The position numbers and the translations under genes were made by a program. The notes under the pieces are model-generated. The model saw only the letters and a list, made by a program, of their open reading frames with translations, did no database searches and was not told the DNA's origin. A DNA stretch of 64,000 bases from an uncultured Prochlorococcus sp. (GTDB lineage: Bacteria > Cyanobacteriota > Cyanobacteriia > PCC-6307 > Cyanobiaceae): positions 1-64,000 of the forward strand of contig CACASR010000005.1 of assembly GCA_902535175.1 (NCBI GenBank), given 5' to 3'. This document shows, one piece after another, positions 10,878-20,628 of the stretch (positions are counted from its first letter, which is position 1; the number at the start of each line of letters is the position of its first letter).

Positions 10878-11282
10878 TTATTGTTCACATTGTGAGGTAC
10901 AAAGTTTTTCAATATCGGATCTACCAGTAATTTGAAGTCTATATTTTGCCCAATATCTGTAAACCAATCTCAATAATGGAGATAAAAGCTTAATCTTCAA
11001 GGGATAATAAACCCAACCTAAACCAACTAATTCATAAGAATATGAAAGGACATCTAGTCCCCTAATAATTTCACCATTTTCAATAATCCCATGCAGGTTT
11101 GACATAGCTTCTGAATATGAGATGTCATTAAAAAGACTTTGATCATAATCCTTACTATTGATATCTATAAATGTAATTTGATTTAAGGTATCTCTTTTTT
11201 TAAGAAAATTTGTTTCTCTCAAACAAAGTGGACAACCACCATCGAATAAAAAGGTTAATTTATTTTTCATATTTTTATTCAA
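10878..11282 (-). CDS. DUF393 (DCC family thiol-disulfide oxidoreductase-like) protein
   Basis: LTFLFDGGCPLCLRETNFLKKRD...ITFIDI. Confidence 0.88.
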   Translation of the reverse strand: MNKNMKNKLTFLFDGGCPLCLRETNFLKKRDTLNQITFIDINSKDYDQSLFNDISYSEAMSNLHGIIENGEIIRGLDVLSYSYELVGLGWVYYPLKIKLLSPLLRLVYRYWAKYRLQITGRSDIEKLCTSQCEQ

Positions 11283-11401
11283 ATATAGAAATTAAATAAC
11301 TTTTTTGTGGAATAAAAATTTTTTTTTAGAGTACAAGCTTTATAAAGCCTTAATAATTGCCAGTTCTAATTTAGTGAAATTATATTATCTTATTAATTAA
11401 T

Positions 11402-11432
11402 AAGCCATTGATTAAGGGATACATCAATGGTT
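11402..11432. repeat. Inverted repeat/hairpin (AGCCATTGAT...ATCAATGGTT), 3' of the 67-aa gene
   Basis: Dyad visible in sequence; no long T-run, so terminator function uncertain. Confidence 0.45.
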
Positions 11433-11447
11433 TAAAAATATTTATTA

Positions 11448-11651
11448 TCAGTCATCTAGAAGATGAACCCCTTCTCCTACGTCAGGAGTAAAATTACAAT
11501 ATTTCTCAAAAATAAGTCCAACACCTCTCATTTTTTCTCCTAATTCATCGTTAAATTTATTCCATTCTTCCGATTCACGATCAGGTAAATCCCACCCTTG
11601 TTTTTCTACCATACTTGTTATTACTGTATAGTCCCATTCTATGTATGCCAT
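11448..11651 (-). CDS. Hypothetical protein, 67 aa
   Basis: Complete acidic ORF with ATG start, isolated intergenic position. Confidence 0.65.
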   Translation of the reverse strand: MAYIEWDYTVITSMVEKQGWDLPDRESEEWNKFNDELGEKMRGVGLIFEKYCNFTPDVGEGVHLLDD

Positions 11652-11746
11652 TGAGTTAATTTAAACTACCCAAATATTATAAACCAAGAGATTTAATAGG
11701 TAATCAATATTTTTTGAATATAATTTAAAAGTGTGAAAAATTATAA

Positions 11747-12418
11747 ATGTCAATTTTGCCAAGAAGATTTGAACGAATCAAAAGTGTTTTAGATTGCAGA
11801 ATGAAAAACTTGACTGTTTTAGTTGAGGATGTCAATAAACCACATAATTTATCTGCGATATTAAGGACATGTGATGCAGCAGGAGTTTTCGAAGCAAATT
11901 TTATTAGCAAAACGAATGCCGTTAAGACTTTTAATAGTACTGCCCAAGGAAGTCAAAAATGGGTAAAACTTAATAATCATGAAAACACTATCACGGCAAT
12001 ATCTGATTTAAAGAATAAGGGTTTTATATTATATGGAACGACTCTTAATAGTGAATCAGTAGATTATAGAAATTTTGATTATTCTCAAAATACATGTTTT
12101 GTTTTAGGAGCAGAAAAATGGGGACTTAGTAATGAACTTATTTCAATGGTTGATCAATCAATTTTTATACCTATGAGAGGTATGGTTCAATCTCTGAATG
12201 TTTCAGTTGCTGCTTCTATATTATTATTTGAAGCTGTTCGTCAAAGAAAAAATAAAGGTATATTGCCCGCTAATGGAGAAGGGTTAAATATGGATGAATA
12301 TCAAAAAACACTTTTTGAATGGTGTTACCCAGAATTAGCTGCGGTGTATAAAAAATCAGCTAAAGAATATCCAAAGTTGAATGATCAAGGAGAACTTGAT
12401 CCTATTACAGATAACTAA
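11747..12418 (+). CDS. trmH: tRNA (guanosine-2'-O-)-methyltransferase TrmH (SpoU family)
   Basis: VLVEDVNKPHNLSAILRTCDAAGV...FVLGAEKWGLSNEL...IPMRGMVQSLNVSVAASILLFEA. Confidence 0.93.
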   Translation: MSILPRRFERIKSVLDCRMKNLTVLVEDVNKPHNLSAILRTCDAAGVFEANFISKTNAVKTFNSTAQGSQKWVKLNNHENTITAISDLKNKGFILYGTTLNSESVDYRNFDYSQNTCFVLGAEKWGLSNELISMVDQSIFIPMRGMVQSLNVSVAASILLFEAVRQRKNKGILPANGEGLNMDEYQKTLFEWCYPELAAVYKKSAKEYPKLNDQGELDPITDN

Positions 12419-12420
12419 AT

Positions 12421-13266
12421 TTATTCAGAATTTTGACTATCAAAAATTTCTTCAAGGTCCTCTCCTATAAAAGAAAGACCTAAAACTAAAAAAAACATTG
12501 CCAAGCCTGGGAACAAAGCCGTCCACCAGATACCTGTAGGTAAAGCGGCAAGAGCCAGATTTAAATCACTTCCCCACTCAGGGACATCTGCAGGAACGCC
12601 AAGGCCTAAAAATCCTAAACTTCCTAATACCAAAACAGCATCTGCAGCATTTAGGGTAAGCAGAATAGGCAATGGTGTTATTACATTTGGGAGAATATAT
12701 TTAAAAATAATTTTTTTAACATCAGCTCCTGCAACTTGAGCTGCCTCCACATAAGTTTCGGACTTAACCAATATTGTCTGATTTCTGATTAATCTAAAAT
12801 ATTGAGGAGAGTAAACGATACACAAGGCCAAAGCCGCGTTAAGGATACCCTTACCCAATACAAAAGCTACAACAACTGAAAGCAAAATTACAGGTATTGA
12901 AAAAATAGTATCCATTATTAGTGATAAGCATTTATCAAAAAAACCACCAAAATATCCACTTAATAATCCCAATGGTAATCCCAAACTTAATGAAAAAAGA
13001 ATAGCTAAGAATACAACTTCTATCGCTAATGATGATCCTTGCAAAGTTCTTAAGCAAACATCTCTTCCTAATCTATCTGTGCCACAAAAATGATTAAAAG
13101 AAGGAGGGGCAAAGATATCATTGCTTAACATTGAAAATGAATAGCCAAAAAAATTATTGGCCTCTAAAAATTTCATTATTAAAACAACAAGAAGATAAAA
13201 AAGTACAATTAAAAATCCAGCTTTTCTGATATTTGCGCCGACACGATTAAATGAGTTAATATCCAA
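12421..13266 (-). CDS. ABC transporter permease, DppC/OppC family
   Basis: FCGTDRLGRDVCLRTLQGSSLAIEV...GADVKKIIFKYILPNV. Confidence 0.88.
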   Translation of the reverse strand: MDINSFNRVGANIRKAGFLIVLFYLLVVLIMKFLEANNFFGYSFSMLSNDIFAPPSFNHFCGTDRLGRDVCLRTLQGSSLAIEVVFLAILFSLSLGLPLGLLSGYFGGFFDKCLSLIMDTIFSIPVILLSVVVAFVLGKGILNAALALCIVYSPQYFRLIRNQTILVKSETYVEAAQVAGADVKKIIFKYILPNVITPLPILLTLNAADAVLVLGSLGFLGLGVPADVPEWGSDLNLALAALPTGIWWTALFPGLAMFFLVLGLSFIGEDLEEIFDSQNSE

Positions 13267-13344
13267 AATCTTTTTTTAAGATATAAATGAAATATACCCA
13301 ATTCTTTTAAAAATAAATAGCTATAAATTTTAAATTAAAAGAAA

Positions 13345-15153
13345 TTACTGGTTTAATTTCAAGACTGCCATAAAAGCTTCTTGAGGGACTTCAACTTTAC
13401 CCATTGCCTTCATCCTCTTTTTACCTTTGGCTTGTTTTTTTAAAAGTTTCTTTTTCCTAGAAATATCCCCTCCATAACATTTAGATAAAACATCTTTTCG
13501 TAGGGCACTTATGCTTTCACTTGCAATAATCCTACTACCGATTGATGCTTGAATAGGTATTTTAAATTGTTGTTTTGGAATAAGTTCTTTTAATTTCTCA
13601 ACTAAACTTCTGCCAATTCCATAAGCCTTATCTTTATGAACAATAGAAGTTAATGGATCTGCTCTTTCTGAATTTATTAGAACATCTAATCTAACAAGGT
13701 CATTTTTTCTATAGCCAATCAAATGATATTCCATTGATGCATAACCTTGGGTTCTACTTTTCATTTGATCAAAGAAATCTGTAACAACTTCTGCTAATGG
13801 AATTTCATAAATCAAGGTAACTCGATCTGTTGTTATGTATTTCATATCTATAAATACTCCCCTTCTTTCCTGACATAAACCCATTAATGTTCCATTAAAT
13901 TCATTGGGAGCATAAATTTCCATTTTCACATAAGGCTCTTCTATTGATTCTCTAAGTTGTGGATCAGGAATTGTAGAAGGATTATCAATAAAGATATGTT
14001 CCTGCTGATTTAAATTAACTTTATAAATAACTGATGGTGCCGTTACGATTAGATCCAAGTCATATTCTCTTTCTAATCTTTCTTGAACAATTTCCATATG
14101 TAGAAGTCCTAGGAATCCGCACCTAAATCCGAAGCCCATTGCGCTACTGGTTTCGGGCTCATATTTTAAAGCTGCATCAGATAATTGTAATTTTTCTAGT
14201 GATACTCTTAAATCTGGGAATTGATCAGCATCAGTCGGAAATAAGCCACAAAAAACCATAGGATTTGCTGTCTTATATCCAGGTAAAGGATCATTGGCAG
14301 GTGAATTTAAAAGAGTAATCGTATCTCCCACTCTCGCATCAGCAACTGATTTTATAGAAGCAGCTAAATAACCAACTTCTCCTGCATGTAATTCATCAAC
14401 TTCCTGCTGATCAGGCGCCATTATTCCTATCTCATCTAGTTCATAATTTTTTTTACTTGCCATTAATAATATTTTTTCTCTCTTATTTAGAGACCCAGAT
14501 ATCACCCTGAAATAAACAATAACTCCCCTGTACGGATCATAATAAGAATCAAAAATCAGTGCCTTTGTAGGTAGTTTAATTTCATCTTGAGGAGGAGGTA
14601 CTCTTCTTACGATTGCTTCCAAAATATCTTTAATACCAACTCCAGTTTTTGCTGAACAGCTTATTGCATTAGATGTATCAAGTCCAATAATTTCCTCTAT
14701 TTCTTGTTTTATTTTTTCAGCATCAGCCCCTGGTAAATCAACTTTATTTAAAACAGGAATTATTTCAAGATTATTTTCTAAGGCAAGATAAACATTAGCT
14801 AAGGTTTGAGCTTCTACACCTTGACTTGCATCAACAACAAGTAAGGCGCCTTCACAAGCTTGAAGAGATCTACTAACCTCATAAGAGAAATCAACATGCC
14901 CTGGAGTATCTATTAAGTTCAAAACATATTCTTGGGAATCGTCAGCTTTATATTTCATCCTAGCGGCCTGTAACTTGATAGTAATTCCTCTCTCTCTTTC
15001 AAGATCCATACTGTCCAAAAATTGTTCTTGCATATCCCTTTGCTGCACAGTTCCAGTATCTTGAAGCAACCTATCTGCAAGGGTAGATTTACCATGGTCA
15101 ATATGAGCGATTATGCAGAAATTTCTAATTTTTGAAACCGATATATCAGTCAT
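13345..15153 (-). CDS. lepA: Elongation factor 4 (LepA)
   Basis: [24 protein letters not shown], full-length LepA including C-terminal [15 protein letters not shown]. Confidence 0.98.
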   Translation of the reverse strand: MTDISVSKIRNFCIIAHIDHGKSTLADRLLQDTGTVQQRDMQEQFLDSMDLERERGITIKLQAARMKYKADDSQEYVLNLIDTPGHVDFSYEVSRSLQACEGALLVVDASQGVEAQTLANVYLALENNLEIIPVLNKVDLPGADAEKIKQEIEEIIGLDTSNAISCSAKTGVGIKDILEAIVRRVPPPQDEIKLPTKALIFDSYYDPYRGVIVYFRVISGSLNKREKILLMASKKNYELDEIGIMAPDQQEVDELHAGEVGYLAASIKSVADARVGDTITLLNSPANDPLPGYKTANPMVFCGLFPTDADQFPDLRVSLEKLQLSDAALKYEPETSSAMGFGFRCGFLGLLHMEIVQERLEREYDLDLIVTAPSVIYKVNLNQQEHIFIDNPSTIPDPQLRESIEEPYVKMEIYAPNEFNGTLMGLCQERRGVFIDMKYITTDRVTLIYEIPLAEVVTDFFDQMKSRTQGYASMEYHLIGYRKNDLVRLDVLINSERADPLTSIVHKDKAYGIGRSLVEKLKELIPKQQFKIPIQASIGSRIIASESISALRKDVLSKCYGGDISRKKKLLKKQAKGKKRMKAMGKVEVPQEAFMAVLKLNQ

Positions 15154-15208
15154 ATAGAAAAAAAAATTCTCCTCTTATTACATCTTGATTAATATTAGCT
15201 AATTAGAA

Positions 15209-16705
15209 TTATGGATGGAAACCAAAAATGGAATTATTTCTTTTTTTAATTTCTTTTATGAAGGTACTGTAATTTTCAGAAACTGATAGTTCTGGATAAA
15301 TTAAATCATTTATTTTTTTCTGAAGATTATGCTTATCGTTTAAAAATAAATTAGATTTTTTTAGAACCTCAACCATAATTGAAACCGCAGTACTTGCTCC
15401 CGGAGAGGCTCCCAACAAAGCAGATAATGATCCATCAGATGAATTTACAATCTCAGTTCCAAATTTCAAAGAACCACCACCTTTAGTTTTTTTAATTATT
15501 TGTACTCTTTGACCAGCATTCTTTAAATACCAATCAGAAGGATTAGCTGATGGCATCATATTCTTTAAATTCTCAACTCTTGAGTTATGGTTCTTTAATG
15601 ATTGTGATATTAGATAATTAATTAAATCGTTGTTCTTGAAACCAACGTCTAACATAGAAAAAATATTATTCTTTTTAATTGAACTAAATAAGTCAAAGTA
15701 TGAACTTTGTTTTAGAAATTTCGTTGTAAATCCAGCAAAAGGTCCATATAAAAGAAGTTTTTTATTATGAATCCATCTGGTGTCTAAATGAGGCACAGAC
15801 ATTGGTGGCGATCCAATATCAGCTTTACCATAAACTTTTGAGTTATGTTTTTCTGTTAGATCTTTTTTCTCGCAAATAAGCCATTTCCCACTAACAGGAA
15901 ATCCACCATAACTTTTTGCTTCTGGAATTTTTGATTTTTGTAAATAATTAATTGTTTTTCCACCAGCACCAAGAAAAACGTAGCCAGCTCTAATTGAAGT
16001 TTTTCTACCTTCAGAACTGATTTCTAGTTCCCATTGTTTTTTATCAATTTTCTTTAAATCTACTAATTCTGTTTTGTATCTAATTTCAACATTTTTGTTT
16101 AAGGAAACTAAATACAAATACTCTTTAGTTAAAGCCTCAAAATTAATATCTGTTCCTCTACCAATTCTGGTAGCAGCAATTTGAGTAGATGGATTTCTAT
16201 CTTTTGTTATTAGAGGAGCCCATGATGAAATTTCATCAAAAGATGTAGAAAATTCCATATCGATAAATTCAGGATTTTCGGTCATTTTCTGAAATCTTTT
16301 TTTTAAAAAAGAAATATTATCCTGACCAGACACAAAGCTAATATGAGGTATAAATTTTAGAAACTTCTTAATATCAATTTTCCCTGCTTCATACAATGAG
16401 GCCCATAAAGACATGGATGTTTCAAAAGAACGATTTATTGAGAGCGCTTTATCTATTTTTAGATTTCCTTTTTCATCTAAAGGGGTATAGTTTAATTCGC
16501 AATTAGCCGCATGTCCTGTACCTGCATTATTAAAAGCACCGGTACTTTCACTTCCTGGAGCATTTAATTTTTCTATAATAAGAAATTTTATATCTGGTAA
16601 AACTTCTGAAATTAGGAGGGCTAAAGTACTACTCATTATCCCTGCTCCTACTAAGACTGCATCAAAGTAGCTATTGTCATTAGTGGGATTTTTAGATGAA
16701 GTCAC
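15209..16705 (-). CDS. mqo: Malate:quinone oxidoreductase
   Basis: [20 protein letters not shown]...[14 protein letters not shown]...[17 protein letters not shown]. Confidence 0.95.
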   Translation of the reverse strand: MTSSKNPTNDNSYFDAVLVGAGIMSSTLALLISEVLPDIKFLIIEKLNAPGSESTGAFNNAGTGHAANCELNYTPLDEKGNLKIDKALSINRSFETSMSLWASLYEAGKIDIKKFLKFIPHISFVSGQDNISFLKKRFQKMTENPEFIDMEFSTSFDEISSWAPLITKDRNPSTQIAATRIGRGTDINFEALTKEYLYLVSLNKNVEIRYKTELVDLKKIDKKQWELEISSEGRKTSIRAGYVFLGAGGKTINYLQKSKIPEAKSYGGFPVSGKWLICEKKDLTEKHNSKVYGKADIGSPPMSVPHLDTRWIHNKKLLLYGPFAGFTTKFLKQSSYFDLFSSIKKNNIFSMLDVGFKNNDLINYLISQSLKNHNSRVENLKNMMPSANPSDWYLKNAGQRVQIIKKTKGGGSLKFGTEIVNSSDGSLSALLGASPGASTAVSIMVEVLKKSNLFLNDKHNLQKKINDLIYPELSVSENYSTFIKEIKKRNNSIFGFHP

Positions 16706-16775
16706 AACAGAAAATTATCTTTTTTGCAATTAATCAGATTTCTTTCTAGGCTTATTATAAAGTTAAACCAAAATT

Positions 16776-17021
16776 ATGAGTACTGAAACACTCTCTCTGA
16801 CAAACGAAAATGTAGAAAAAGTCCTTGACGAGCTAAGACCTTTTTTAATTTCTGATGGAGGTAATGTAGAGATTGCAGAAATAGATGGTCCAATTGTCAA
16901 AGTTAGACTTCAAGGAGCATGTGGTAGTTGCCCAAGTAGCACTATGACTCTCAAAATGGGTATTGAAAGAAAGTTAAAAGAAATGATTCCTGAAATAAGC
17001 GAAGTTGTCCAGGTTTTATAA
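16776..17021 (+). CDS. NifU-like C-terminal domain (Nfu) iron-sulfur scaffold
   Basis: [47 protein letters not shown]. Confidence 0.95.
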   Translation: MSTETLSLTNENVEKVLDELRPFLISDGGNVEIAEIDGPIVKVRLQGACGSCPSSTMTLKMGIERKLKEMIPEISEVVQVL

Positions 17022-17042
17022 AAATTTTAACTGAAATATATA

Positions 17043-17300
17043 TTATTTAGTTTTTAATTCCTTCAACAAAGATGATTCCATATCAAGGCAATCGATTGGA
17101 AGTCCTTGACCAATAGCGATTAAAAGAGGTGCAAGAATTCCTAAAGTAAAAACTAAATTTGATTGGCTTACATCATATTTACTCAAAGTAAAAGTTATCA
17201 AATAAATAATTGAAAAATAAGCATGTAGCGAAAAAAATTCTTTTGGCTTTAAAACTGGCCACCTTAAAGTATTTCCCAAGAAATATAAAAAACCTGTCAT
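17043..17300 (-). CDS. Small conserved hypothetical membrane protein
   Basis: 85 aa with hydrophobic segments. Confidence 0.6.
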   Translation of the reverse strand: MTGFLYFLGNTLRWPVLKPKEFFSLHAYFSIIYLITFTLSKYDVSQSNLVFTLGILAPLLIAIGQGLPIDCLDMESSLLKELKTK

Positions 17301-17451
17301 AAATAAATAGTCAAATAGAAGATTAAACCAAATATAAACATAAACCTTTTTAGAGACTATTTATAAAAAAATTTACCTAAGATAATAATTAAAAAAACAT
17401 TAAATCTTCGTTTCTATTTGTAAAAGCTAGACATGCAGTTAAAAATAAGCT

Positions 17452-17457
17452 TATAAT
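17452..17457 (+). promoter_or_regulatory. Candidate -10 box (TATAAT) for the DUF4278 transcript
   Basis: Exact TATAAT at the expected distance upstream of the structured leader. Confidence 0.5.
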
Positions 17458-17463
17458 AATTTG

Positions 17464-17477
17464 GTAGCAATTGCTAC
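17464..17477. promoter_or_regulatory. NtcA-type binding palindrome GTAGCAATTGCTAC (GTA-N8-TAC)
   Basis: Perfect 14-bp palindrome matching NtcA consensus, located at/after the predicted TSS (repressor-like position). Confidence 0.6.
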
Positions 17478-17482
17478 TTTTT

Positions 17483-17540
17483 CGTTCACCCTCATTAGAG
17501 GGCGCAGTTCGAGTCATACCATGGAACGGGGGATGGCCGT
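17483..17540 (+). promoter_or_regulatory. Candidate glutamine riboswitch (Downstream-peptide/glnA-type RNA leader)
   Basis: CGTTC(17483-87)...GAACG(17524-28) closing stem, CCCTC-ATTA-GAGGG hairpin, conserved-looking CGCAGTT..GAGTCATACCATGGAACGGGG core, directly upstream of a tiny ORF. Confidence 0.7.
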
Positions 17541-17556
17541 GTTGTCACATCGAAAC

Positions 17557-17730
17557 ATGACTACTTTAACTTACAGAGGTAAAAACTACGTTCAAAATAA
17601 AGAAGCTGCTAAAAAGCAACTTGTTGAACTTACCTACAGAAGAAACGTATACACCAACAGAATGGATGACGCTTCTTCAAGTAATGAAAAAGCAGAATTA
17701 AATTACAGAGGTGTTAATTACACTAAATAA
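17557..17730 (+). CDS. DUF4278-like small protein (57 aa), three LTYRGxxY-type repeats; possible PirA-like regulator
   Basis: MTTLTYRGKNYVQNKEAAKKQLVELTYRRNVYTNRMDDASSSNEKAELNYRGVNYTK; ATG 17557 chosen because the ORF-track start lies inside the structured leader. Confidence 0.8.
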   Translation: MTTLTYRGKNYVQNKEAAKKQLVELTYRRNVYTNRMDDASSSNEKAELNYRGVNYTK

Positions 17731-17747
17731 TTTAATTAAACAAATTA

Positions 17748-17776
17748 AAAGCCCCTTTTTCAGGGGCTTTTTTTTT
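17748..17776 (+). terminator. Rho-independent terminator AAAAGCCCCTTTTTCAGGGGCTTTTTTTTT
   Basis: GC-rich hairpin followed by T-run just after the DUF4278 gene. Confidence 0.92.
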
Positions 17777-17807
17777 GGCTATATTTATCAAGAGTCCTTT
17801 AAAAAAT

Positions 17808-18602
17808 ATGTCTGAAAGTTGCTGTAATAAAAACGCATCGAATAAAGCACCTAATCAATTCGATCACAAAGATGCGATTCAAGAAAGATATGGCTCAGCC
17901 GCACAAGAAAAAGAAAGTTGTCTTTGTACACCAGTTGGGTTTAATCCCGTTTTACTTGAAGCAATTCCTCAAGAGGTTATAGAAAGAGACTACGGGTGTG
18001 GTGATCCAACAAAATATGTTCAAAAAAATGATATAGTCTTAGACCTTGGAAGTGGTAGCGGCAAAAATGCTTTCATTTGTGCCCAAATTGTTGGTAAAGA
18101 AGGGAAAGTTATTGGAGTTGATCAGAATCCTGACATGCTTTCTTTATCAAGATCAGCCTCGAAAGAAGTTACAAAAAATATTGGTTTCAACAACACAGAA
18201 TTTCTAGAAGGTTCAATTGAAAAACTTGATGAATTAGATAAAGATTTTAATCCATTAATCGCAGATAAATCAGTTGATATTATTTTAAGTAATTGCGTTT
18301 TAAACTTGGTAAGTCCAGAATCTAGAAATAAACTTCTAAATAACATAAAAAGAGTTTTAAACGTTAATGGAAGAATTGCAATTAGCGATATCGTCTCTAA
18401 CAAAAAAGTTCCTTTAAGATTGCAAAATGATCATGATTTATGGACAGGATGTATTAGTGGAGCATGGTATGAGCCAGAGTTTATAAGTGATTTTAAAGAA
18501 CTAGGATTTAAAAATTTAAAATTTGCAGAAAGGAGTGCTGAACCTTGGAAAGTAATTGAGGATATTGAATTTAGAACAGTAACTTTAGTGGGCAATATTT
18601 AA
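17808..18602 (+). CDS. ArsM-like SAM-dependent methyltransferase (arsenite methyltransferase family)
   Basis: YGSAAQEKESCLCTPVGFN...VLDLGSGSGKNAFICAQIVGKEGKVIGVDQNPDML; start moved to ATG 17808 to avoid the terminator. Confidence 0.8.
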   Translation: MSESCCNKNASNKAPNQFDHKDAIQERYGSAAQEKESCLCTPVGFNPVLLEAIPQEVIERDYGCGDPTKYVQKNDIVLDLGSGSGKNAFICAQIVGKEGKVIGVDQNPDMLSLSRSASKEVTKNIGFNNTEFLEGSIEKLDELDKDFNPLIADKSVDIILSNCVLNLVSPESRNKLLNNIKRVLNVNGRIAISDIVSNKKVPLRLQNDHDLWTGCISGAWYEPEFISDFKELGFKNLKFAERSAEPWKVIEDIEFRTVTLVGNI

Positions 18603-18638
18603 AAAAATTTAAGAGTTGAAAAAATAATATAAATTTCC

Positions 18639-19814
18639 ATGAGAAATAATCTACGAGATCAAATACCCGCATTAAAAAATAAGTATTATTTCAACTATGG
18701 CGGTCAAGGACCATTACCAAAATCTTCTCTAGAAGCAATAGTTAAAACTTGGGAAATTATCCAAGATTTAGGACCATTTACCAATGATATGTGGCCTTAT
18801 ATTTACAAAGAAATATTGACCACAAAAAGAATCATTGCGCAAAAATTAGGTGTCAATTCAAAGAATATAGCTCTTACCGAAAATATCTCTTCTGGTATGA
18901 TTTTGCCCTTTTGGGGAATAAAAGTAGAAGAGGGAGAAGAGTTGTTAATAAGTGACTGCGAACATCCTGGAGTAGTGGCTGCAAGTCGAGAATTTTGCAG
19001 AAGAAATAAATTAATATTCAAAATTTTGCCAATCCAAAAAATTAAAAATCTAAACGATGAAAATATAATTTTAGAGATTTTGAAAAATCTTAATAGTAAG
19101 ACTAAGATCCTTATTATTTCTCATATCTTATGGAACTTTGGATATAAAATTCCTTTAAAAAAAATTTCTATCGAATTAAAAAATAATCGAGAAGATTCAT
19201 ATTTACTTGTTGATGGTGCTCAAACCTTTGGGCACATAAATATTGAAAAAGAAGTTTTTTATTCTGATTTATATTCAATAACTTCTCATAAATGGGCATG
19301 TGGACCAGAAGGACTTGGAGCCATTTTTGTCTCAGATAGATTTATTCATGAAACAGATCCAACAATAATTGGTTGGAAATCATTAAAAAAAGAACAAGGC
19401 ATTTATGAGCCTTCAGATAATCTTTTTCATGATGATGCAAGGAAATTTGAAATAGCTACCTCTTGTATTCCTTTACTTGCTGGGCTCAGGAATTCTTTAC
19501 ATCTTTTGGATAAAGACTGTCATGAAAAAGAAAAAACCAAAAATATCAAAAAATTAAGTGGAAAACTTTGGGATGAATTAAATCGATCAAAGGGTGTTAA
19601 ATTAGTTTTAGAAAAAAAATATTTAAATGGGATTGTTAGTTTTAATATCGAAAATATTAAAGATAAGGATAAATTTGTAAAGAAACTTGGAGAAAAGAAA
19701 ATTTGGATTAGAGTTTTAGAAGATCCAAAATGGTTTAGAGCATGCGTACATCAAATGACTACAGAAGCTGAAATTGATTTACTTGCTAGAGAAATAAAAA
19801 AAATATTGACTTAA
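18639..19814 (+). CDS. Class V aminotransferase / cysteine desulfurase-like PLP enzyme
   Basis: YFNYGGQGPLP...LLVDGAQTFGHI...SITSHKWACGPEGLGAIFV (PLP-lysine region). Confidence 0.85.
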   Translation: MRNNLRDQIPALKNKYYFNYGGQGPLPKSSLEAIVKTWEIIQDLGPFTNDMWPYIYKEILTTKRIIAQKLGVNSKNIALTENISSGMILPFWGIKVEEGEELLISDCEHPGVVAASREFCRRNKLIFKILPIQKIKNLNDENIILEILKNLNSKTKILIISHILWNFGYKIPLKKISIELKNNREDSYLLVDGAQTFGHINIEKEVFYSDLYSITSHKWACGPEGLGAIFVSDRFIHETDPTIIGWKSLKKEQGIYEPSDNLFHDDARKFEIATSCIPLLAGLRNSLHLLDKDCHEKEKTKNIKKLSGKLWDELNRSKGVKLVLEKKYLNGIVSFNIENIKDKDKFVKKLGEKKIWIRVLEDPKWFRACVHQMTTEAEIDLLAREIKKILT

Positions 19815-19841
19815 AGATCTTTTGATATAAAAAAATTTAGT

Positions 19842-20546
19842 TTACCAAGGTATCTCCGAGTTGTCCCAGGCAACAAATTTTCCTGTAGATTCTGGTGATT
19901 GATTTTTAATAATGTTAATCAAGAATTGGGAGGATTTTTTCGCACTAAATAATTTATGTTCTGGAACAAATTTATGAAAAGGTCTAGATAAATCAGTATC
20001 TACTGTTCCTGGATGAAGCAAAGTGATAGTAGCCTTTGGGAAACGTCTAGCCCATTCAATACTTAAAGATTTAAAAAACTGATTTTGCGCAGATTTTGCA
20101 GCTCTATATGAATACCAACCTCCAGTTTGATTATCTCCAATGCTACCAACTCTTGCACTTATACTTGCAAAATTAAAATCAAAATCTTTTGGTATAAATT
20201 CTTCAATCGCTTTAGCTAATAAAATAGGAGAAAAGGCATTTATTGAAAAACTTTCCATCATATTATTTTTATCAAGATGTTGTAATCTTTTTTCTGGTTG
20301 AAGAGAATCACTATGAAGTCTACCTGTAGCATTTACAACTAGCCTTAATTTTGAAGGATGACTTGATATTTTATTTTTTAAATTCAAAAGGGATTGAGAA
20401 TCCTCTATATCTAATTCCCAAAAAGGATTAAATTCACTTTTTCTTCCACACAAAACAACATCTAAATCTTTTTCAATTTCATTCAGATCTTTAGCTAGTT
20501 GTGTTCCAATTCCACCTGCACCTACAACTAAGGCTAAGCCTTCCAT
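19842..20546 (-). CDS. Short-chain dehydrogenase/reductase (C-factor-like)
   Basis: VVGAGGIGTQLAKDL...YSYRAAKSAQNQFFKSLSIEWARR...LHPGTVDTDLSRPF. Confidence 0.85.
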   Translation of the reverse strand: MEGLALVVGAGGIGTQLAKDLNEIEKDLDVVLCGRKSEFNPFWELDIEDSQSLLNLKNKISSHPSKLRLVVNATGRLHSDSLQPEKRLQHLDKNNMMESFSINAFSPILLAKAIEEFIPKDFDFNFASISARVGSIGDNQTGGWYSYRAAKSAQNQFFKSLSIEWARRFPKATITLLHPGTVDTDLSRPFHKFVPEHKLFSAKKSSQFLINIIKNQSPESTGKFVAWDNSEIPW

Positions 20547-20628
20547 TTTATTAAAAATAACTCTATTAATTTTAAGAAACTTTTCTTGTGATTTGCGTAA
20601 ATATCTTTCTTAATTTGATTAGGAAATT

